Shown one piece after another: positions 55,310-64,000 of a stretch of 64,000 nucleotides of DNA. This DNA is from Labia minor. Taxonomy: Eukaryota; Arthropoda; Insecta; Dermaptera; Spongiphoridae. A model generated the notes under the pieces. The model was given only the letters and a program-made list of their open reading frames with translations. It did no database searches and had not been told where the DNA came from. Positions within the stretch are counted from its first letter, which is position 1. Each line of letters starts with the position of its first letter. The translations under genes were made by a program, and so were the position numbers. The stretch covers positions 59,371,461-59,435,460 of the forward strand of contig OY720348.1 of assembly GCA_963082975.1 (NCBI GenBank), read 5' to 3'.

Positions 55310-56216
55310 TTACTTACTTGGATGAATTAATAGATGTCTATTTAAATTGAATTTATGTCTAAATTTCATTTTGCAATAATTACATGCAAAAGCTTTTTCT
55401 CCAGTATGAATTAATAAATGTCTATTTAAAATTGATTGCTGAATAAATTTCTTTTTACAATAATTACATTCAAAAGGTTTTTCTCCAGTATGAATTAATA
55501 AATGTGGTTTTAAACTTGATTTCCGATTAAATTTCTTTTTACAATAATTACATTCAAATGGTTTTTCTCCAGTATGAATTAATATATGTACTTTTAAACT
55601 TGATTTCCGATTAAATTTCTTTTTACAATAATTACATTCAAATGGTTTTTCTCCTGTATGAACTAATAAATGTTGATCCAAATGAGATTTCTGATTAAAT
55701 TTCTTTTTACAATAATTACATTCAAAAGGTTTTTTTCCCGTTTGAATGAAATGTATATTTAAATTTGAATTCTGATTAATTATCTTTTTATCAAGAGTAT
55801 TTTGAAAACGCCTGTCTTTAGTTTGGATTGCCACTGTTTGTTCTTCATTTTTTTCGTCTAAATATTTCTCTGTATCCTTTTTGAGATTTAGATCATTTTT
55901 TAATATTGTAAATATTTTTTTATGAGAACATTTATTTAGATGTTTAGATAAAAAGTCCTCACTAATGAAATTAGTATGACAATATTCACAAGAATATAGA
56001 GGGCCTAAAAAAGAATTGTTTTCGTTATTTTAATTCATTATATTTTTATATATCTAAGTATTTGATAATTCAATTTATTCCTTAATATCACTGCAAATAA
56101 TATTAAAAAAAATGATTTTAGAGAGAATTAACATTACTTTCGATGAAAAAAACATTGAAATAAAAATTACCTATATATATAGGATATTTTTTGTCTTCTT
56201 GGGAATAATTATCCAT
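55310..56216 (-). CDS. ZNF-d: two-exon C2H2 zinc-finger protein, 246 aa
   Basis: Exon 1 is 56171-56216 (MDNYSQEDKKYPIYI); exon 2 is 55310-56004. From KKIINQNSNL to the stop the protein equals ZNF-a (five intact fingers). Just before that, a short stretch differs at several residues: ZNF-a reads SNQTEDRRFQCTYDKK, ZNF-d reads AIQTKDRRFQNTLDKK. The degenerate second finger has therefore lost its first Cys here. Unlike ZNF-a it keeps the full upstream block gamma. Confidence 0.85.
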
Positions 56217-57896
56217 TTCTAATGGATTAATGTTTTTTATATAAAATATATAATAGATAAATAATATAAAGGTTTTAAATAATAGTATTTGATTAATTGT
56301 AAAAGTGAGAAACAATCAACCACAGACGCTAAAACGATTTGGCTAGCAGTTGTTGACGTATTAACCTTTTTGGCGCCATTTATCAACGGAAAGAATAACT
56401 AATTTAATATTTTTCAAAAATACAAATATATATATATATATATATATATACAATTTTTTTTATTATAATTAGATAACTTAAAGAATAATATAATGAATAA
56501 TAACTTTATTCATGGAATAAAGTCGATAAATCATTTTCCAAATTTAAATTTTTTTTTTTATTTTATAATATTTTATTGTCCCTTTAATACTTTTATAAAC
56601 AAACATGAATGAAGGCAGCTTTATATTTTTCGTCTAAATAATTTTTTAAATAACATTACCTCTGTGACAGTTTTCCTTTTTATCTCAAATTTATAATCAA
56701 CTATTTATTAATAATTAGGCAACCAATACTATTAAAATGAAATTTTGATACATTTTAAAATCTCGATTTTCGTGATCGCAATACTTTCTCTGTTGAGATA
56801 GTAAAAAACAGAAAGATGAATATCATTTAGAACCAATGATAAAGAAAATTTTTATAAATATATATCATATATACTTGAATTTATTATGATTCTATCATTA
56901 ATAAAATAAAACAGGAAGCACTTTATTTAACTATTCAATTAATTGAACAATAAATTAAATAATCAAATTTTAAATCACTCATTCATTTCAGATACAAGTG
57001 ATAATCTGAAATTTCATATCCAATTATTTTAAATGATTTAAAAAATAATGAATCCTTAAAATAAAGTGAACATATTGTTTGTTACAACTATTACTACTAC
57101 TACTAGTACTAGTAACTAAATTTAGTAAATGCCTCCTCAAAATATTTGCCGCTTCAAAAATTAAAAATGAAAATTTTCGGGTTATTTACACGTTTAATTA
57201 TGAAATTTGTGTCTATCTATCTATCTATCTATATATATATACATATATAATTAAAATATAATATAGTATTATCTAATTAATATATAATGTTATAATAATT
57301 AATATTATAAAGATTTAACTATTTAAATATAAATTCATAGATAAGTATGAGACTGTAAAAAGCCTCGCTGGCTCTTTTGCAGTTCTTTATTTATAAAAAT
57401 TATACCGATGAACATACTCGAGAGAACATTTCATTTATAAAACTCTAAAATGGTTATAGTAAATTTAGAGGTATATGAAGAAGCACTGGTTACATTAACA
57501 GCAGTATTGGTAGGCAAAACCGCAGGATGTTGGCAAAGTAAAGTTTCCGAGATAAGAAGAGGCAATAAAATATTCAATCAATATTGATTTTAAAATAAAT
57601 TAAATAAATAAATTATTATTTAAGACCTAATTAAACAATCTGTTTAGTGAAAATGTTATGAAATTCGCATAAATCGAAAAAACTTTTCCAGGAAAATAGA
57701 TTTTCACAAGAATAGGTAACTTTACTTGTTTCTTTAATCGTTTCTAAAAATGTACTTATAATAAAAAAGAAAGAGAAAATGTGTAACTAATTGAATTTTA
57801 ATCTGTACATCTATAATTCGATTTCATGTATAATTCTAATTATATAATTAAGTGTTTACAGGAAAATTTATATTATGGTAATCGAATTTAATATTT
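56217..57896. repeat. Duplicated upstream block gamma, copy 2
   Basis: Matches 44521-46176 closely: promoter-like GGCGCCATTTATCAACGG near 56372, a family A remnant at 56760-56805, (CTA)n, (TCTA)n, the hairpin at about 57351 and the small ORF at 57450-57587. Confidence 0.8.
57450..57587 (+). CDS. Small ORF, 45 codons, copy 2 (doubtful gene)
   Basis: Same frame as 45749-45886 with three residue changes (F to L, N to K, A to G). No stop or frameshift. No recognised domain. Confidence 0.22.
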   Translation: MVIVNLEVYEEALVTLTAVLVGKTAGCWQSKVSEIRRGNKIFNQY

Positions 57897-59132
57897 AGTA
57901 CCTGGTTCAGCTAGTCGCCGCTCGGTGCTTTTAAAAAAATATTCCTTATGAACTATGAATATTTAAGATTAAGATTATTATTTAAAATAAATACACGACA
58001 AAATATATGAAACAATTTCAAATAATTTAATAGAACATAAATTAAAAAAATAGTCATAAAACATACAGCAATAAATGTGCGTTAAAGATTTTTATATTTT
58101 TATAGAAATGAACATAAAAAATATAAAGTATATAACATTAATCAAAGAATGAATCCAAAATAATCTTTTGTGAGCATTAATACGCCTTTTATTCAAAAAT
58201 TATGTATTAATAAATGTTAAATAATTTTCATTTTACAATTATTTCATTCAAAAAAACTTTTTATCTGTATGAATTATTAAATGACAATTTAAATATGATT
58301 AAATTAAATTCAAACTGAGAAGATGAAGCCCAAAATTCACAGTTTGAAGAAAATAACATTTGGCTAAATCATTGTTGTGCAAATAAGTTTAAGTATTATT
58401 ATAGTCTTTGTATTTAATATAATTTTTGTTTTGACAGTAATTTCTAGAAGACCATATTTGGATGAATAGTATTTATGAAGACATCTTTTGTGTCATTTTT
58501 GTTTGACACTGTTTTAAAAGCGTTATAATTTCTTCTATTAAACTTAAATTTTAAATTTTTTTTTTTTAATTTTCAAATCTTGCTTTCAATAATATTATCA
58601 GGGCTTTTAGCTCATTTGACCTTCTATAAAAAAATTTACATATATGTATATATACAGTGGCGTCGGAAATTCAGGGTTATTGATTACAGAAAAATGTATA
58701 TATTGTATTGCAATATTAAGATTATCAAGTTCATTATTCACTTCATACGTTCGAGATTTTTTTACCTGACATTACATTACATTACTAGCAAATTTTAAAA
58801 AATTGGAATTAATCGGTTAGACATCTGAGTGGCACATACATATATGTATATGTTGTTGACAAATTTAAGAAAATAGCATTTGGCTAGGCAAAAGCCATTT
58901 GGCTAAATCTTTGTTGTGCAAATAAGTTTAAGTATTATTATAGTCTTTGTATTTAATATAATTTTTGTTTTGACAGGAATTTCTAGAAGACCATATTTGG
59001 ATGAATAGTATTTATCAAGACATCTTTTGTGTCATTTTAAAAATAATAATTTACAAATTAACAACTGTTCACGACTTAACCTTAAAATCTGATATTTAAA
59101 CAATATAAAATTCTAAAATACGGAAACATCAC
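57897..59132. repeat. Family C copy plus spacer beta, copy 4
   Basis: GTACCTGGTTCAGCTAGTCG head at 57897, followed by the spacer as at 42531-43589, up to the 3' end of ZNF-e. Confidence 0.8.
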
Positions 59133-59830
59133 TTAAATAATGAAATATTTATTTACTTGGATAATTAATAAATGTATATAAATAAATTTTAAATTTGATT
59201 TTAGTCTAAATTTCTTTTCACAATAATTACATTGAAAATATTTTTCTCCTGTATGAATTAATAAATGTTTATTTAAATTTGATTTCAGATTAAATTTCTT
59301 TTTACAATAATTACATTCAAAAGGTTTTTTTCCCGTTTGAATGAAATGTATATTTAAATTTGAATTCTGATTAATTATCTTTTTATCATAAGTACATTGA
59401 AAACGCCTGTCTTCAGTTTGGTTTGACACTGTTTGTTCTTCATTTTTTTCGTCTAAATATTTCTCTGTATCCTTTTTGAGATTTAGATCATTTTTTAATA
59501 TTGTAAATATTTTTTTATGAGAACATTTATTTAGATGTTTAGATAAAAAGTCCTCACTAATGAAATTAGTATGACAATATTCACAAGAATATAGAGGGCC
59601 TAAAAAAGAATTGTTTTCGTTATTTTAATTCATTATATTTTTATATATCTAAGTATTTGATAATTCAATTTATTCCTTAATATCACTACAAATAATATTA
59701 AAAAAAATGATTTTAGAGAGAATTAACATTACTTGAGAGAATTAACATTACTTTCGATGAAAAAAACATTGAAATAAAAATTACCTATATATATTGGATA
59801 ATTTTTGTCTTCTTGGGAATAAAGATCCAT
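59133..59830 (-). CDS. ZNF-e: contracted zinc-finger protein, 170 aa
   Basis: Exon 1 is 59785-59830 (MDLYSQEDKNYPIYI); exon 2 is 59133-59599. Compared with ZNF-b/c exactly 84 codons are missing, which is three 28-residue fingers. The first finger (FNLKSNLNKHLLIH) is joined in frame to TGEKYFQCNYCEKKF, the degenerate last finger. Only one intact C2H2 finger remains besides the N-terminal C2HC-like one, so sequence-specific DNA binding is doubtful. The frame and splice sites are intact. Confidence 0.8.
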
Positions 59831-61487
59831 TTCTAATGGATTAATGTTTTTTATATAAAATATATAATAGATAAATAATATAAACGTTTTAAATAATAGT
59901 ATTTGATTAATTGTAAAAGTGAGAAACAATCAACCACAGACGCTAAAACGATTTGGCTAGCAGGTGTTGACGTATTAACCTTTTTGGCGCCATTTATCAA
60001 CGGAAAGTATAACTAATTTAATATTTTTCAAAAATACAAATATATATATATATATATATATACAATTTTTTTTATTATAATTAGATAACTTAAAGAATAA
60101 TATAATGAATAATAACTTTATTCATGGAATAAAGTCGATAAATCATTTTCCAAATTTAAATTTTTTTTTTTGATTTTATAATATTTTATTGTCCCTTTAG
60201 TACTTTTATAAACAAACATGAATGAAGGCAGCTTTATATTTTTCGTCTAAATAATTTTTTAAATAACATTACCTCTGTGACAGTTTTCCTTTTTATCTCA
60301 AATATATAATCAACTATTTATTAATAATTAGGCAACCAATACTATTAAAATGAAATTTTGATACATTTTAAAATCTCGATTTTCGTGATCGCAATACTTT
60401 CTCTGTTGAGATAGTAAAAAACAGAAAGATGAATATCATTTAGAACCAATGATAAAGAAAATTTTTATAAATATATATCATATATACTTGAATTTATTAT
60501 GATTCTATCATTAATAAAATAAAACAGGAAGCACTTTATTTAACTATTCAATTAATTGAACAATAAATTAAATAATCAAATTTTAAATCACTCATTCATT
60601 TCAGATACAAGTGATAATCTGAAATTTCATATCCAATTATTTTAAATGATTTAAAAAATAATGAATCCTTAAAATAAAGTGAACATATTGTTTGTTACAA
60701 CTATTACTACTACTACTAGTACTAGTAACTAAATTTAGTAAATGCCTCCTCAAAATATTTGCCGCTTCAAAAATGAAAAATGAAAATTTTCGGGTTATTT
60801 ACACGTTTAATTATGAAATTTGTGTCTATCTATCTATCTATCTATATATATATACATATATAATTAAAATATAATATAGTATTATCTAATTAATATATAA
60901 TGTTATAATAATTAATATTATAAAGATTTAACTATTTAAATATAAATTCATAGATAAGTATGAGACTGTAAAAAGCCTCGCTGGCTCTTTTGCAGTTCTT
61001 TATTTATAAAAATTATACCGATGAACATACCCGAGAGAACATTTCATTTATAAAACTCTAAAATGGTTATAGTAAATTTGGAGGTATATGAAGAAGCACT
61101 GGTTACATTTACAGCAGTATTGGTAGGCAAAACCGCAGGATGTTGGCAAAGTAAAGTTTCCGAGATAAGAAGAGCCAATAAAATATTCAATCAATATTGA
61201 TTTTAAAATATTTAAGACCTAATTAAACAATCTGTTTAGTGAAAATGTTATGAAATTCGCATAAATCGAAAAAACTTTCCCAGGAAAATAGATTTTCACA
61301 AGTATAGGTAACTTTACTTGTTTCTTTAATCGTTTCTAAAAATGTACTTATAATAAAAAAGAAAGAGAAAATGTGTAACTAATTGAATTTTAATCTGTAC
61401 ATCTATAATTCGATTTCATGTATAATTCTAATTATATAATTAAGTGTTTACAGGAAAATTTATATTATGGTAATCGAATTTAATATT
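59831..61487. repeat. Duplicated upstream block gamma, copy 3
   Basis: As at 44521-46176, with the hairpin at about 60964 and the small ORF at 61063-61200. Differences are scattered substitutions and short indels. Confidence 0.8.
61063..61200 (+). CDS. Small ORF, 45 codons, copy 3 (doubtful gene)
   Basis: Same frame as 45749-45886; TTG for TTA is silent, and it shares the N to K change with copy 2. No recognised domain. Confidence 0.22.
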   Translation: MVIVNLEVYEEALVTFTAVLVGKTAGCWQSKVSEIRRANKIFNQY

Positions 61488-62339
61488 TAGTACCTGGTTC
61501 AGCTAGTCGCCGCTCGGTACTTTTAAAAAAATATTCCTTATGAACTATGAATATTTAAGATTAAGATTATTATTTAAAATAAATACACGACAAAATATAT
61601 GAAACAATTTCAAATAATTTAATAGAACATAAATTAAAAAAATAGTCATAAAACATACAGCAATAAATGTGCGTTAAAGATTTTTATATTTTTATAGAAA
61701 TGAACATAAAAAATATAAAGTATATAACATTAATCAAAGAATGATTCAAAAATACTCTTTTGTGAACATTAATACGCCTTTTATTCAAAAAGTATGTATT
61801 AATAAATGTTAAATAATTTTCATTTTACAATTATTTCATTCAAAAAATCTTTTTATCTGTATGAATTATTAAATGACAATTTAAATATGATTAAATTAAA
61901 TTCAAACTGAGAAGATGAAGCCCAAAATTCACAGTTTGAAGAAAATAACATTTGGCTAAATCATTGTTGTGCAAATAAGTTTAAGTATTATTATAGTCTT
62001 TGTATTTAATATAATTTTTGTTTTGACATTAATTTCTAGAAGACCATATTTGGATGAATAGTATTTATGAAGACATCTTTTGTGTCATTTTTGTTTGACA
62101 CTGTTTTAAAAGCGTTATAATTTCTTCTATTTTGTCACAATTCCATGATATTTTTACAGCTGTGGATTTATATTTTTCATTTAAATGAAAATTAAATTCA
62201 TCCTTGTCATTTATAGTGAAGGGTAGGCTAAAAATAATAATTTACAAATTAACATCTGTTCACAACATAACCTTAAAATCTGGTATTTAATCAATATAAA
62301 ATTCTAAAATACGGAAACATCAGTTAAATAATGAAATAT
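61488..62339. repeat. Family C copy plus shortened spacer, copy 5
   Basis: Family C head at 61489, spacer beta to about 62130, then a jump to TTTTTACAGCTGTGGATTTA, the variant also seen before the Bel/Pao element. This variant spacer lacks the CAGTGGCGTCGG part. Confidence 0.75.
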
Positions 62340-62587
62340 TTACCTACTTGGATGAATTAAAAAATGTTTAGCTAAATGAGATTTCCGATTAAATTCCTTT
62401 TTACAATAAATACATTCAAAAGGTTTTTCTCCTGTATGATTTAATAAATGTCGATCTAAAGTTGATTTTTGATTAAATTTCTTTTTGCAATAATTACATA
62501 GAAACGGCTTTTCTCCAGTATGAATTAATAAATGTCTATTTAAAATTGATTTCTGATTAAAAATCTTTTTACAATCTTTTTACATTT
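62340..62587 (-). pseudogene. ZNF-f: truncated zinc-finger gene
   Basis: Only the last three fingers remain (FNQKSILNRH, FNQKSTLDRH, FNRKSHLAKHFLIHPSR, then stop). Upstream, the frame runs into KIFKK-like sequence and is cut at about 62587, where family A 3' sequence starts. No exon 1, N-terminal finger or promoter. Its finger set (STLDR, SHLAK) differs from all other copies, so it represents another ancestral paralog. Confidence 0.8.
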
Positions 62588-62698
62588 TTATCAACCTTAG
62601 TGAAAATGACTCAGGGACCTTCAAAACTTATCGAGACATCAAAATCTCGACATCGAAAATTTTCGTGATCGCAATACTATCTCTGGCAAGATAGTAAA
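62584..62698 (+). mobile_element. Family A 3' end at the ZNF-f breakpoint
   Basis: Starts within the TTTTTATCAACCTTAGTG block and ends CTCTGGCAAGATAGTAAA. It replaces the missing 5' part of ZNF-f. Confidence 0.75.
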
Positions 62699-63985
62699 TT
62701 GAAATATTTATTATTAATTCTTAAATTTCTTATACTTGTATTGTAAGGCGAGATGATGTTGCAAACGTGTTTCCCGACGGATGCACCAATTTGGAGGAGG
62801 TGGGGATGTTGGCTAGTCGATCCTTATAAGGGGATGATGGAAAGGGAATTTTGAATTAAAGGCCGTTGAGCGCCAGCTAATTTTTCGAAAATAGCAAAAG
62901 GAAGGAAATTAGGAAAGAATAGATGAAAAAAAGAGAGGAAATAATTAATTTATAGGAGAAGGGAAAGAAAGTGAATATCGAAATGTTTTTACAATTAAAT
63001 ATAGAAATGTATTTACAAAAGAAATATATAGACTAGGAATATAATTATATTAATTATACAATATATGTGTGCGAAACTAAACAAAAGCGTGCAATAAAAA
63101 GAAAATTTTATTCTTTTTGTATGTATATATAATACATCTGTAACGGATAACAATATTAAAAATTATTTTTCAAATATTTATTATTAATAATTTTATTTCA
63201 TTGTTTTTTTAAATTTTGATATTAAATTCTTGTGTGACTTATACTATAATTTGTTTTTTATATTTTTTAAATTTATATTTACAATAAAAAATAATCTATA
63301 AATAGAAGAGAGATATTATAACTCTAAATCTTAATAATTTAATTATTTTACTGCGATTAATTTTGTGATTTTTATTTAATTAAACTTAAATTTTAAATTT
63401 TTTTTTTTTAATTTTCAAATCTTGCTTTCAATAATATTATCAGGGCTTTTAGCTCATTTGGCCTTCTTTCAGAAATTTACATATATATATATACAGTGGC
63501 GTCGGAAATTCAGGGTTATTGATTACAGAAAATTGTATATTGTATTGCAATATTAAGATTATCAAGTTCATTATTCACTTCATACGTTCCAGATTTTTTT
63601 ACCTGACATTACATTACATTACTAGCAAATTTTAAAAAATTGGAATTAATCGTTTAGACATCTGAATGGCACATACATATATGTATATGTTGTTGACAAA
63701 TTTAAGAAAATAGCATTTGGCTAGGCAAAAGCCATTTGGCTAAATCATTGTTGTTCAAATAAGTTTAAGTATTATTATAGTCTTTGTATATAATATAATT
63801 TTTGTTTTGACAGTAATTTCTAGAAGACCATATTTGGATGAATAGTATTTATCAAGACATCTTTTGTGCCATTTTAAAAATAATAATTTACAAATTAACA
63901 ACTGTTCACAACATAACCTTAAAATCTGATATTTAAACAATATAAAATTCTAAAATACGGAAACATCACTTAAATAATGAAATAT
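62699..63985. repeat. Truncated block alpha, unique piece, then spacer beta copy 6
   Basis: Block alpha matches to about 63095 (GCGTGCAATAAAAAG). 63096-63380 has no match elsewhere in the window. From about 63385 the spacer resumes (TTTCAAATCTTGCTTTCAAT) and leads to the next zinc-finger gene. Confidence 0.75.
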
Positions 63986-64000
63986 TTACTTACTTGGATG
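63986..64000 (-). CDS. ZNF-g: last codons of a seventh zinc-finger gene
   Basis: The window ends in TTACTTACTTGGATG, the complement of the HPSK-stop ending of ZNF-a and ZNF-d, preceded by the same 3' flank. The gene continues to the right, so the array is larger than the window. Confidence 0.75.
   Translation of the reverse strand, partial: HPSK

Noticed and set aside
57079-57261. 60-codon plus-strand ORF, repeated at 60692-60874
   Set aside because: Begins in a (CTA)n run giving poly-Leu and ends in a (TCTA)n run; a repeat artefact.

Overview
This is a 64 kb piece of an AT-rich, intron-rich, transposon-laden animal nuclear genome. The organism is most likely an arthropod, probably an insect. 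The evidence is a spliced transglutaminase gene with GT-AG introns, plus remnants of mariner, hAT, pogo, Helitron/Helentron, LINE, SINE and Bel/Pao elements. The species cannot be named from the sequence. There are no bacterial operons, and I recognised no CRISPR array, rRNA or tRNA gene.

Left part (about 7.3-39.2 kb, + strand): one protein-coding gene, a transglutaminase of the annulin / hemocyte transglutaminase type. A GC-richer candidate promoter and non-coding first exon lies at 7262-7439. Six coding exons follow: 10989-11187, 17337-17470, 23690-23828, 30169-30395, 38622-38808 and 38904-39164. Their phases chain without a break (1, 0, 1, 0, 1, 1). They encode about 382 residues: the N-terminal beta-sandwich and the catalytic core with Cys286, His351 and Asp374. 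The gene is still open at 39164 (phase 1). The rest of the core and the C-terminal barrels are not in the window, so the last intron is longer than 24.8 kb unless the assembly is wrong. Introns and upstream DNA are filled with short non-autonomous elements. The commonest is a roughly 600 bp family (family A here) with subterminal ACTATCTCGC repeats, a 3' hairpin and an internal (CA)n/(CATA)n tract, which looks like Helentron-associated (HINE / DINE-1-like) elements.

Right part (about 39.5-64 kb, - strand): a tandem array of small two-exon C2H2 zinc-finger genes in duplicated blocks of about 3-4 kb, lying in or after the open transglutaminase intron on the opposite strand. Five copies are structurally complete (ZNF-a to ZNF-e), one is truncated (ZNF-f), and one enters at the right edge (ZNF-g). 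The array shows a copy that lost exactly three fingers, two copies with identical finger-exon ORFs, a copy whose upstream region was deleted, and a copy apparently removed together with the 5' LTR of a Bel/Pao retrotransposon now at about 47480-51071. Family A ends lie at several duplication breakpoints.

The main biological story is therefore (1) a catalytic transglutaminase with transposon-swollen introns and (2) a young, still rearranging zinc-finger gene cluster. No transcript data are available. Exon calls rest on splice consensus, phase continuity and family similarity recalled from knowledge.
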